A stretch of 64,000 nucleotides of DNA from Methanocorpusculum labreanum Z (GTDB lineage: Archaea > Halobacteriota > Methanomicrobia > Methanomicrobiales > Methanocorpusculaceae): assembly GCF_000015765.1 (NCBI RefSeq), contig NC_008942.1, positions 1,069,921 to 1,133,920 of the forward strand, in the 5' to 3' direction. Every line of letters starts with the position of its first letter. The first letter of the stretch is position 1. The notes beneath the pieces were generated by a model that made no database searches, was not told the DNA's origin, and saw only the letters and a program-made list of their open reading frames with translations. The translations under genes were made by a program, and so were the position numbers. Positions 34,160 to 41,963 of this stretch are shown here, piece after piece.

Positions 34160-35281
34160 TCAAATGGTGGAAAGATCCACTTTCTGATAGGCGAGTGAGC
34201 CGGTGTTCTTATACAACTGATTAAAGACAGGATCTCCAACAAGGAAGGTATAGATTTCATCTGCTTTCAATTTAGCATCGATATCTTTGAACTGTTCCGG
34301 ATAAAGGACGGTTCCAACAAAGTAGGCATTTGCAAAGCTGGTTCCGTAATTCGTCCAACTTCTTGTGTCCGGAGGAATTGCATAGATATTTCCTGTCTTG
34401 ACTGCTGCAAGTTCCTGATACGAGGGATCATTTTTCAGTTCAAGCAGTGCACCGCCGCCGGCGGCACCCGATGTATCAAGGTCGATGAAGAGAATCTCGG
34501 GATTCCATTCAAGAATTTTTTCTTTGGCGATTGTGGCCGCATCATTACTTGCAATACCAGCTGCTTTCTGGTTTGCAGAGAGAAGCGTGAATCCGATAAA
34601 CTCGGGTTTAGTAGACTGCAGACCATGCGGACCACGGTTGCCGACTCCGCCTATATAGACAACTGGTTTTTCATCCTGAGGAATATCCGGGGTTCGTGCA
34701 ATAAGATCTGCTTTGATTCCAGCAAAATATTCTATAACTTCATTTGCACGATCCTCTTTTCCAAGGACCTTGCCCATCATAAGAATACTTTGAGAGAATT
34801 TGTCAAACTGGGTTACAGGATCATATGGGTAGAAGCAGACGATCGGGATTCCTGCTTTTTCATATGCTTCGTTGGCAGCGGCTGCGTCTTCCGTTGTTAA
34901 AAAGATAACATCAGGATTGATTGTTAAGGCAAGTTCTGCATCAAAGCTGTCTGCTGTTCCGATTAATGCAAGATCGACAATTTCAGGATGCGCCAGCATA
35001 TACGGACGACCTTCGGTATCGACATCTACCGTCTTATCATTTGAACTGACCCCCACCAGCATATCGACGGCATCAAGATATGTGATGAATCTCGTGGATG
35101 CAGATCCATATGTCCCGACCGTTGTGATATTATCTGGGAGAATCACTTCTCTTCCGGCTGAATCGGTTATCATAATGGTTCCCGATTCCGTTCCATTTGC
35201 AACACAACCTGCGCACATGCATAATGCAAGCACACAGAGACCTGCGAAAAATAAGGGGATAATTTTTTGTTCATGAATCAC
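34160..35281 (-). CDS. Substrate-binding lipoprotein, BtuF/FepB-type, copy 1
   Basis: A receptor of the FecB/BtuF fold, 373 residues, with signal peptide LFFAGLCVLALCMCAGC and lipobox. The mature part starts GTIMITDSAGREVILPDNIT and shows the paired domains linked by a long helix. The start is a GTG overlapping the stop of copy 2 (GTGA). An ATG homologous to the copy 2 start lies 10 nt further but is out of frame, because its following A-run has six bases where copy 2 has seven. So either the start has shifted by slippage, or the sequence has an error here. Confidence 0.88.
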   Translation of the reverse strand: MIHEQKIIPLFFAGLCVLALCMCAGCVANGTESGTIMITDSAGREVILPDNITTVGTYGSASTRFITYLDAVDMLVGVSSNDKTVDVDTEGRPYMLAHPEIVDLALIGTADSFDAELALTINPDVIFLTTEDAAAANEAYEKAGIPIVCFYPYDPVTQFDKFSQSILMMGKVLGKEDRANEVIEYFAGIKADLIARTPDIPQDEKPVVYIGGVGNRGPHGLQSTKPEFIGFTLLSANQKAAGIASNDAATIAKEKILEWNPEILFIDLDTSGAAGGGALLELKNDPSYQELAAVKTGNIYAIPPDTRSWTNYGTSFANAYFVGTVLYPEQFKDIDAKLKADEIYTFLVGDPVFNQLYKNTGSLAYQKVDLSTI

Positions 35282-36414
35282 AACCCGATTTTCTGATAAG
35301 AGAGCCCATTCATGTGCTCTTTCAATTCTTCATACACATCTCCGCCAACAACTTTGTTGTAGATCTCATCAGCTTTTTTGGCGAGATCAACATCTGCAAA
35401 TTGTTTCGGATAGAGCACTGTTCCTATATAGTATGCGTTGACCAGTTGCGTTTCATAGTTTGCCCCTGCTGAGATGTCGGGGTTTACTGTGTAGACCTCT
35501 CCAGTCTTCACTGCAGTCAACGTCTTGTATGAGACGTCGTTTTTGAGTTCATAGATTGCTCCCCCTCCTGCAGCATTGAGCGTACCCAGTCCGACGAAGA
35601 TGATTTCCGGATCCCAGGCAAGAATCTGTTCTTTTGAAACCTGTGCATATTCGGTCTGACCGACATTGGATAGGTTAGATGCAACATTGTTTGCATGAAG
35701 AACGGTGAACGGATAATAGGTGGGATTTGTACCATCAAGTCCATGTTCTCCCCTGTACGATATGCCGCCAACATAGGCACGTTCATCAGATGTTGGAACA
35801 TTTGCGACACGGGAGGTAAGGTCATTTTCAACTGATGTGAAGTAGGTAAGCAGGTCCTGATATCTGGTTTCTTTATGCATGATTTCAGCAAGCATTTCCA
35901 GGGAGTCGCAGACTTTTTCTTTCTGCGTCACATAGTCTCCAGTATAGAAGAGAACAACCGGAATGCCTGTTTTATCTTGAATCTCATTAGCTGATTCTAT
36001 ACTCGCTTCACTTGATGCAGCAATAAACAGGATCTCGGCACCGGATGTCAGAAGTTTTTCCCCGTCGACAACGCCTCGTGATGCACCAACCGCTGAAATG
36101 TTGAGGATTTCAGGATTTGCAAGCATATACGGGCGCGGGTCTTCTGGATAAATGTTAAGAGCACTGTCAGAATAATCAACCGCAACTACACGATCTAAAT
36201 CAACATCGAGATAGACAAAATATCTCATGGACCCTGAACCGCTGACGGCAATTTTATCCGGGTTGTCGGGAATGGTTACCACGCGACCAAAGGAGTCGGT
36301 GATGTTAATTGTCCCATCTCCTGCATCAGGGGTACCGCCAACACAACCTGCGCACATGCATAATGCAAGCACACAAAGACCTGCAAAAAATAAGGAGATA
36401 ATTTTTTTGTTCAT
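35278..36414 (-). CDS. Substrate-binding lipoprotein, BtuF/FepB-type, copy 2
   Basis: A 378-residue paralogue. Its signal MNKKIISLFFAGLCVLALCM with lipobox CAGC is almost identical, even at DNA level, to that of copy 1. The mature part, beginning TINITDSFGRVVTIPDNPDK, is closer to copy 3 (SGSGSMRYFVYL, GGISYRGEHGLDGTNPTYYP). The conserved WDPEIIFVGLGTLNAAGGGA near residue 280 is shared by all three with changes. The ligand is unknown; the shared HGLDGT and GGGA elements suggest related ligands for copies 2 and 3. Confidence 0.9.
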   Translation of the reverse strand: MNKKIISLFFAGLCVLALCMCAGCVGGTPDAGDGTINITDSFGRVVTIPDNPDKIAVSGSGSMRYFVYLDVDLDRVVAVDYSDSALNIYPEDPRPYMLANPEILNISAVGASRGVVDGEKLLTSGAEILFIAASSEASIESANEIQDKTGIPVVLFYTGDYVTQKEKVCDSLEMLAEIMHKETRYQDLLTYFTSVENDLTSRVANVPTSDERAYVGGISYRGEHGLDGTNPTYYPFTVLHANNVASNLSNVGQTEYAQVSKEQILAWDPEIIFVGLGTLNAAGGGAIYELKNDVSYKTLTAVKTGEVYTVNPDISAGANYETQLVNAYYIGTVLYPKQFADVDLAKKADEIYNKVVGGDVYEELKEHMNGLSYQKIGL

Positions 36415-36416
36415 AG

Positions 36417-37547
36417 TTACACTACGAGTTTCGTATAGGAGAGATTGTTCAGGTTTGCTTTCAGTTGTTCGTAGACTGGAGCTCCGTCAATAAACGTGTA
36501 AATCTCATTTGCTTTTTCTGCCGGGTTAATATCGGCAAACTGTTCTGGATAAAGAATCGTGCCGATGTAGTAGGCATTTGCCATACTTGTTTCATGGTTC
36601 GTACCCATTGAGGTGTGGGGATTGACCGCATACACTTCACCGGTCTTTACCGCTGTCAGTTCCTGATAGGATGGATCGGTCTGCAATTCTATAATTGCTC
36701 CGCCTCCGGCAGCATTCATAGTACCTAGGTCAACAAAGATGATATCAGGATCCCATCCAAGAATCTGTTCCTTTGAGATCGCCGCATATCCGGTACTCGT
36801 TGTTGCATTTATTACCGAGGCAACATTCATTGCATGAAGGACAGTGAACGGATAATATGTTGGATCAGTTCCATCGAGACCATGTGCCCCGCTATAGGAA
36901 ATCCCGCCAACATAGACGGATGGTTTTTCTGCATCGGGAATGCCCGCAGTTCGGGTTTCCAAATCGGCACGCACATCAGCAAAGTATTGTATGACATCAT
37001 CCGCACGTTTATCCACGTGGAGAATATTACCAATCATTTTCAGGGATGAGGCTACTTTGTCTCCGTTGGTGACATAATCTCCCGCGTAGAAAAGAACCAC
37101 AGGGATCCCGGTTTTTTCCTGAATCTCGTTTGCCGACTGGATTGCGGTATCACTGTATCCCGCCATGAACAAAATATCGGGATTGATTGACAGAAGTTTC
37201 TCTGCATCAACGACACCTTTTGCGGTTCCAAGAGCCGGGAGGTCTTTGATTTCTGGATGGGCGAGCATGTAGGGACGAACATCATTAGGGAAGTTAAGAA
37301 GATTGCTGTCCTGATAATCAATAGCAACGAGCCTGTCGGTCACGTTGAGATAGGCAAAATAACGTGTCGAGCCCGAGCCGCTGACGGCGATTCTTTCAGG
37401 ATTGTCGGGAACAACGACCACTCGACCACCCGAGTCGGTTATGGTGATGGTACCACCACCGGTTTCTTCAGAGGTGCTTACGCAGCCTGCAGACATACAA
37501 ACGAGAGTCAGAGCAAGCAGTAAAAGTACAGTAACAATTTTCCTCAT
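36417..37547 (-). CDS. Substrate-binding lipoprotein, BtuF/FepB-type, copy 3
   Basis: First gene of the operon, 376 residues. Signal peptide MRKIVTVLLLLALTLVCMSA with lipobox SAGC differs from those of the other two copies. The mature domain begins TITITDSGGRVVVVPDNPER and contains VYVGGISYSGAHGLDGTDP near residue 206 and WDPDIIFVDLGTMNAAGGGA near 280. A TATA-like TAATATG near 37581 gives a short leader. It diverges from the fmdE-family gene at 37670 across about 120 nt, so a shared regulator is plausible. Confidence 0.9.
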   Translation of the reverse strand: MRKIVTVLLLLALTLVCMSAGCVSTSEETGGGTITITDSGGRVVVVPDNPERIAVSGSGSTRYFAYLNVTDRLVAIDYQDSNLLNFPNDVRPYMLAHPEIKDLPALGTAKGVVDAEKLLSINPDILFMAGYSDTAIQSANEIQEKTGIPVVLFYAGDYVTNGDKVASSLKMIGNILHVDKRADDVIQYFADVRADLETRTAGIPDAEKPSVYVGGISYSGAHGLDGTDPTYYPFTVLHAMNVASVINATTSTGYAAISKEQILGWDPDIIFVDLGTMNAAGGGAIIELQTDPSYQELTAVKTGEVYAVNPHTSMGTNHETSMANAYYIGTILYPEQFADINPAEKANEIYTFIDGAPVYEQLKANLNNLSYTKLVV

Positions 37548-37640
37548 AGTATTAACATTCTAGAGTTTTGTCACAATAGGTAATATGTATTTCTATTTTC
37601 CCCATAATTAAAACATGCAATGTATATTTTCGTATGATTA

Positions 37641-37646
37641 TTATAT
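37641..37646 (+). promoter_or_regulatory. TATA box of the first fmdE-family gene (leaderless)
   Basis: TTATAT is centred 26-27 nt upstream of the ATG at 37670, and no ribosome site lies between them. The region 37548-37669 is shared with the divergent binding-protein operon. Confidence 0.5.
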
Positions 37647-37669
37647 CGGATAAGGCATATAATATTAAT

Positions 37670-38251
37670 ATGAAAGATTTTAACGAAGCAGTTGCTTTCC
37701 ACGGTCACACCTGCGGCGGACTTGCCATGGGATACAAAGCCTGCGAACTTGCCATTGAAAAGCTTGGACTCTCCTTCTCCGAGGATGAAGAAGTTGTCTG
37801 TATCACAGAAACGGATTCGTGCACGGTTGATGCAATTCAGGTGGTGCTTGGCTGCACTGCCGGCAAAGGAAATTTGTTCATCAATAATTGGGGAAAAAAT
37901 GCCTTCTCGTTTTACCGGCGCGACAATGACACGTCAATTCGTCTGGTCGCCAATCCTGAATTTATGAATGTAAATCCAGAGATGGCAGAACTTCGTCCGA
38001 AGGTATTCTCCGGAGCGGCAACCCAGGAAGAAATTGATCGGTTCCATACCCTTTCCCATATGTGGATTGATGAAATTCTCAACATGCCGGCAGAGAAGAT
38101 GTATCTCGTTAAGGAAGCAACCGAACCCCTCCCAGGTCATGCACGGATCTATAATAATGTGACCTGTTCTGTCTGCGGTGAGCAGGTTGCCGAGGGATTG
38201 GCGCCGGTTATTGATGGAAAGCATGTCTGCATTCCCTGTTTAAGAAAGTAA
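37670..38251 (+). CDS. FmdE-family protein with C-terminal zinc ribbon
   Basis: A 193-residue protein named after a gene next to molybdenum formylmethanofuran dehydrogenase, although FmdE is not a proven subunit. The N-terminal domain has FNEAVAFHGHTCGGLAMGYK (conserved Cys/His), TETDSCTVDAIQVVLGCTAG near residue 60 and GNLFINNWGKNAFSF. The C-terminus has two CxxC pairs (CSVCGE and CIPCLRK). ATG 37670 is preferred to 37634 on TATA spacing. It diverges from an ABC metal-uptake operon, and a shorter relative opens the Znu-type operon downstream. A role in metal handling is inferred from this repeated association. Confidence 0.85.
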   Translation: MKDFNEAVAFHGHTCGGLAMGYKACELAIEKLGLSFSEDEEVVCITETDSCTVDAIQVVLGCTAGKGNLFINNWGKNAFSFYRRDNDTSIRLVANPEFMNVNPEMAELRPKVFSGAATQEEIDRFHTLSHMWIDEILNMPAEKMYLVKEATEPLPGHARIYNNVTCSVCGEQVAEGLAPVIDGKHVCIPCLRK

Positions 38252-38737
38252 ATTTAACACACACAACAAAGTATATATCACAATAAGTGATACATAATTG
38301 TGTTAGTGTAATACTAACGCCAGACCCAGTGCCTTAATGCGGAAGAGTAGGGCACAATGCACGAATTACGAAAAAACACAGGAAGATGAGCCGAGATTCA
38401 ATTGGCAAAGTATCATAGGGATATCGGGTAGTTGCACTCATACATATTCATGTACCGAATCCACACACATGAATAAACCCACATTTGAAATTTCTGTTTC
38501 AAATGATTGCCCGGAGTTTGGATTCCATTTCAAACTCCGGTGTTTCCCCATTTTTAATCCGCATTTTCTTACTATTATTTTAATAACTTTTCATTTCTGC
38601 CTTGACATTTAAAATGAGATGCGTCAGATGAGTCCGGATGTCTGGCTGCATATTCTATGATTAAATATCATCATTGGTAATACATTATTTAATATACGTT
38701 AGATTTAATTACACGAGTGTGGATATAATTAAGATGT
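38252..38737. other. Hairpin-rich intergenic region, candidate non-coding RNA
   Basis: No gene is evident in 486 nt. Stems on either strand: TATCAC/GTGATA near 38276-38292; GTTAGT/ACTAAC near 38303-38319; GTGCC/GGCAC around 38329-38357; ATTTGAAA 38483-38490 with TTTCAAAT 38497-38504; and a perfect 10-bp stem, CCGGAGTTTG 38511-38520 with CAAACTCCGG 38531-38540. T-rich sequence follows to about 38600. An AT-rich promoter for znuA occupies 38660-38737. A terminated small RNA or long leader is possible; no known riboswitch consensus was convincing. Confidence 0.35.
38511..38600 (+). terminator. Hairpin followed by T-rich tract
   Basis: The 10-bp stem CCGGAGTTTG/CAAACTCCGG with a 10-nt loop is followed by several T-runs (ATTTTT, ATTTTCTTAC, TTATTTTAATAAC). 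This resembles a strong transcription terminator reading rightward. It lies 260 nt after the fmdE-family stop, so it may end a separate RNA. Confidence 0.45.
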
Positions 38738-39730
38738 ATGAAAAAAACGATTGGAATTATTCTTACCTTGTTTTTGATCTGCAGCATGCTGATTTCAGGC
38801 GCATCTGCTCTGAATGTTGTAACAACTATGCCGAATATCTGGGATGTTACTCAGGAAATCGGCGGTGACAAAGTCACCGTGATTTACGTCGCTCCCCCAA
38901 CCGCGGTACATATCTCGAGTGACACCATCGATGCAGTTCTGCAGAAGAACAGCGATTTCATTAATACTGCCGATCTTTTCATCGGTCAGGGCGGCGGGAT
39001 GGATGGAACACCGATCACTAAAGTCACAGAATTCAGAAAGACCAACTTCGGAAAAGATACGGATTGGAAGCTGATGAACGAAGTTCCAACTTCAGCATTA
39101 CCCAACGCGACGAACGTGTATGATAACCCGACAAGTCTTATCGGCTATGCACAGACGATAGCTTATATTCTGGAAACTGCGGATCCAGCAAATGCCGGCA
39201 CGTATGCTGCAAATCTTGAAACATATCTGAAAAAAATCTCGACGGTAACTACTCTTACGCCTGCTGAAAAGGAAGCGCTCTCGGATGTTCCGATCATATG
39301 TCAATTCCGTATCAAAAATCAGGCTGAAACCTGGCTTGGTATGCATGTTATTACCTCATACCCCAGCCCGGAAACGGTTCAGGCCATCGTTGACGACATC
39401 CACGCAGATCCAGCCAAGTATTCAAAGATTGCTGAAGATGCAAAATGCGGAAAAATATTCGTGGTCGAAAACATTGTCGCAGGTCAGGATATTGGAAAAC
39501 CGATCCACGAAGCATTGACCGATGAAAAAATACCATGCGAACGTGTGGTTTTCCTGAACCTCCCGAAATCGGCTGATGGAATCAACTCGATTCTCGACTA
39601 CTACACATACAACAAAGATCTCATTTTAGACAGCATAAACGACGAGACGCAAACCCAGTCACCGCTGGCTGTCGTTCCGATCATCGGGGCTCTTGCCTGT
39701 GCGGTACTTTTCCTTACCAGAAGGAACTAA
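38738..39730 (+). CDS. Metal-binding protein of a ZnuA-like ABC transporter, C-terminally anchored
   Basis: A cluster-9 (ZnuA/TroA-like) solute receptor, 330 residues. A cleavable-type signal (residues 1-25, ending SGASA) is followed by LNVVTTMPNIWDVTQEIGGD. The His usual in this family appears in PPTAVHISSDTI near 59, and further candidate ligands occur at GMHVITSYPSPE near 206. There is no lipobox; instead SPLAVVPIIGALACAVLFLT and RRN close the protein as a membrane anchor, typical of many archaeal surface proteins. It starts the operon receptor - FmdE-like - ATPase - permease. The metal (Zn, Mn or another) is unknown. Confidence 0.8.
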   Translation: MKKTIGIILTLFLICSMLISGASALNVVTTMPNIWDVTQEIGGDKVTVIYVAPPTAVHISSDTIDAVLQKNSDFINTADLFIGQGGGMDGTPITKVTEFRKTNFGKDTDWKLMNEVPTSALPNATNVYDNPTSLIGYAQTIAYILETADPANAGTYAANLETYLKKISTVTTLTPAEKEALSDVPIICQFRIKNQAETWLGMHVITSYPSPETVQAIVDDIHADPAKYSKIAEDAKCGKIFVVENIVAGQDIGKPIHEALTDEKIPCERVVFLNLPKSADGINSILDYYTYNKDLILDSINDETQTQSPLAVVPIIGALACAVLFLTRRN

Positions 39731-39812
39731 CTCTTCTCTTTTTTACCACCCCAAGTAGTACCAATTTATAATAACGACATATTTTATTAACTTTAAAATT
39801 ATATTGGTATGT

Positions 39813-40265
39813 ATGAAGTGGCATGAAAACTGCAGATATATGGAACTCCCGCGGGAATATACAAGCGAGGAACTGGCAAAATTTCACGGACATCTTGGTC
39901 CCTTTATCGTTCTTGGATATCGGATGGGCAAATATGCACTACAATATTTTGACAATGACCCGTTCTCCATTTTTGCCACGGTCTATTGTTCCGGGACAAC
40001 GCCGGAATCCTGTTTAATGGATGGGGTTCAGATAGGCAGCGGGTGCACGCTTGGAAAACGAAACATCGAACTCGTTCCGTCTCAAACGGCAGAAGTCATG
40101 TTCCGGCATGCGGACGGGCGTGCTATTCTGATAAAACCAGGCGACTACATGAAATACAAATCAGATTATGATTCTCTTGACCCGGAGCTTGCTCTTGAAC
40201 ATTTTGCCGAGGCCATGTATTCAATGGAAGATACGGATCTGTTTGTCGTCACGGAATTACGATGA
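39813..40265 (+). CDS. Short FmdE-family protein in a Znu-type operon
   Basis: A 150-residue protein with the FmdE core: EELAKFHGHLGPFIVLGYRM near residue 20, CSGTTPESCLMDGVQIGSGC near 58 and TLGKRNIELV. The zinc ribbon of the longer copy is absent, and the first Cys of HGHTCGG is Leu-Gly here. ATG 39813 was taken; a TTG at 39804 adds three residues. Its stop overlaps the ATPase start by 4 nt, so it is firmly part of the metal-transport operon. Not a structural part of formylmethanofuran dehydrogenase, judging by context. Confidence 0.82.
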   Translation: MKWHENCRYMELPREYTSEELAKFHGHLGPFIVLGYRMGKYALQYFDNDPFSIFATVYCSGTTPESCLMDGVQIGSGCTLGKRNIELVPSQTAEVMFRHADGRAILIKPGDYMKYKSDYDSLDPELALEHFAEAMYSMEDTDLFVVTELR

Positions 40266-40993
40266 GTGAAGCAATCGTCAGACTGACGAATGTAACCACT
40301 ACATACGAGGGAGCAGCCCATCCGGTGATTCACGACATCAATCTCGCCGTAAATCCAGGGGAGTTCGTCATCGTCGGGGGACCAAACGGCGCAGGAAAAA
40401 CTACGCTTCTTGAAACGATTGCCGGGCTCTTACCGGTGGTGAATGGATCCGTAGAGATCTGCGGCGAAGATATTCTGAAGAAAAAGAACAAACTCCGGAA
40501 AAAACTCGGATATGTCATTCAGAACTTCGACTTCGATGCCTACACACCGTTTACCGTTGAAGAGGTCCTGATCATGGCAAGATTCGGTCTGCTCGGTCTT
40601 TTTAAACGTCCGGGCGAGGAGGATCATGCTGCGGTGGATACTGCTCTTTCGACGCTTGGGATTGCCGATCTCAGAAAAAGCCACATAGGTAAACTCTCCG
40701 GTGGGCAGCAGCAGAAAGTCCTCATTGCCCATAATCTCGCAAAGAAGCCGGAGATTCTTCTTCTCGATGAACCATTCAGTAATCTGGATCTTGCGACCCG
40801 TGAACATGTCTGCGATGTTCTCTGCAGAATCGCAGATCTTGGAGTCACGATCATCATTGTATCCCATGCATTCGATGCACTGCCGAAAAGAGATGTCCGC
40901 GTGGTCGTGATGAAGTCCGGAGAAATCGTTCTGAACAAAATAACTCCTCCGGAATGTGTTCAGCAGATCGTCAGACTCACCTCCGAATCATAG
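40262..40993 (+). CDS. ZnuC-type metal ABC transporter ATPase
   Basis: An ATPase of 243 residues. Walker A GGPNGAGKTTLL near residue 40, Q-loop VIQNFDFDAYTPFTVEEV near 83, signature LSGGQQQKVLIAHNLA near 140 and Walker B EILLLDEPFSNLDLAT near 160. The DAYTPFTVEEVLIMAR section is typical of Zn/Mn-type ATPases. It overlaps the FmdE-like gene upstream (ATGA) and the permease starts 10 nt downstream. Confidence 0.9.
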   Translation: MSEAIVRLTNVTTTYEGAAHPVIHDINLAVNPGEFVIVGGPNGAGKTTLLETIAGLLPVVNGSVEICGEDILKKKNKLRKKLGYVIQNFDFDAYTPFTVEEVLIMARFGLLGLFKRPGEEDHAAVDTALSTLGIADLRKSHIGKLSGGQQQKVLIAHNLAKKPEILLLDEPFSNLDLATREHVCDVLCRIADLGVTIIIVSHAFDALPKRDVRVVVMKSGEIVLNKITPPECVQQIVRLTSES

Positions 40994-41002
40994 ATATTAC
41001 CC

Positions 41003-41851
41003 ATGCTTGAGTTTCTTATTCCAAACAATATGGTCTGTCACGCAACAGAAGCCATGCTTTTTGCTTCGGTCGGGTGCGGGATACTGGCGGTCCTGATTAC
41101 TCAGATGAAGATCTCATCTATCGGATTTACAATGGCGCACGGGGCATTTGCCGGAGCAGCGGTCGGAATGTTTTTCGGACTGAACATCACGCTCGCCGCA
41201 GTTGTCGGCAGCATTCTGATAGCATTTCTGCTCGGGCCGCTTTCCGACAAAGCGCGTATGCCGGTCGACACTATTCTTGGCGTACTGTTCGGCGCAATGA
41301 TGGCAGTAGCCATTTTTTTCTATGCATGGATGGTCCAGCTCGGCATGGGATACGACGCTTCGGCACTTATGTTCGGCAGTGTCCTTTCACTCTACAGGGA
41401 AGAGATCTATGGACTTGCTCTGATCATGCTCCTCGTTATCGGTTTTGTAATTGTATTTTACAAGGAGATCTCTTCCATGATTTTCCATATGAAAATTGCA
41501 GAGATATCCGGAATAAAAACACGTCCGATGATGTATGTCCTGCTTTTTATGATCGCACTGATGGTAGCTCTGACCATGCCCATAGTTGGGGGACTGTTAT
41601 TATACGTCTGGCTCGTGACGCCTGCTGCTATAGCATATCAGTTCTGCGGGACGCTCAAACAGATGATGATCGCATCGCCGATTATTGCAGGCAGTATAAG
41701 TCTTCTCGGAACATGGCTCGCCTTTACATTTAATCTGCCCATAGCGCCGCTTTCTGCAGTACTGTTCGCATTTGGCTTTTTAGTGGCGGTCATCATCTCG
41801 CCGAAACGAAAAATATCACGCGAAAAATATGGTGCGGTAAAAAAAGAATAA
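41003..41851 (+). CDS. ZnuB-type (ABC-3) metal transporter permease
   Basis: A permease of 282 residues with about eight helices, ABC-3 family. Characteristic pieces are FTMAHGAFAGAAVGMFFGLN near residue 43, MPVDTILGVLFGAMMAVAIF near 88, and ISGIKTRPMMYVLLFMIALM near 168, followed by VVGGLLLYVW. It completes the receptor/FmdE-like/ATPase/permease operon. Metal specificity cannot be deduced. Confidence 0.9.
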   Translation: MLEFLIPNNMVCHATEAMLFASVGCGILAVLITQMKISSIGFTMAHGAFAGAAVGMFFGLNITLAAVVGSILIAFLLGPLSDKARMPVDTILGVLFGAMMAVAIFFYAWMVQLGMGYDASALMFGSVLSLYREEIYGLALIMLLVIGFVIVFYKEISSMIFHMKIAEISGIKTRPMMYVLLFMIALMVALTMPIVGGLLLYVWLVTPAAIAYQFCGTLKQMMIASPIIAGSISLLGTWLAFTFNLPIAPLSAVLFAFGFLVAVIISPKRKISREKYGAVKKE

Positions 41852-41963
41852 TCACTGTTATCACCAGCTGTGTCTCCCTGGAAAACAGAACTCATAAAAA
41901 TATTTAGTAGTAAAGCAATACTATTTGTATCAAAAACGTTATCGGTCAAATTTGGAGACAGAA

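Noticed and set aside
38325-38375. Possible cobalamin riboswitch (GCCAGACCC and GCGGAAG resemble parts of the B12 box)
   Set aside because: The elements are in the wrong order and the full B12-box consensus is absent; the downstream gene is a Znu-type receptor. Kept only as a generic structured region.
38252-38600. SRP RNA or RNase P RNA
   Set aside because: None of the conserved helix 8 (SRP) or P4/J regions (RNase P) could be found, and the sequence is too AT-rich.
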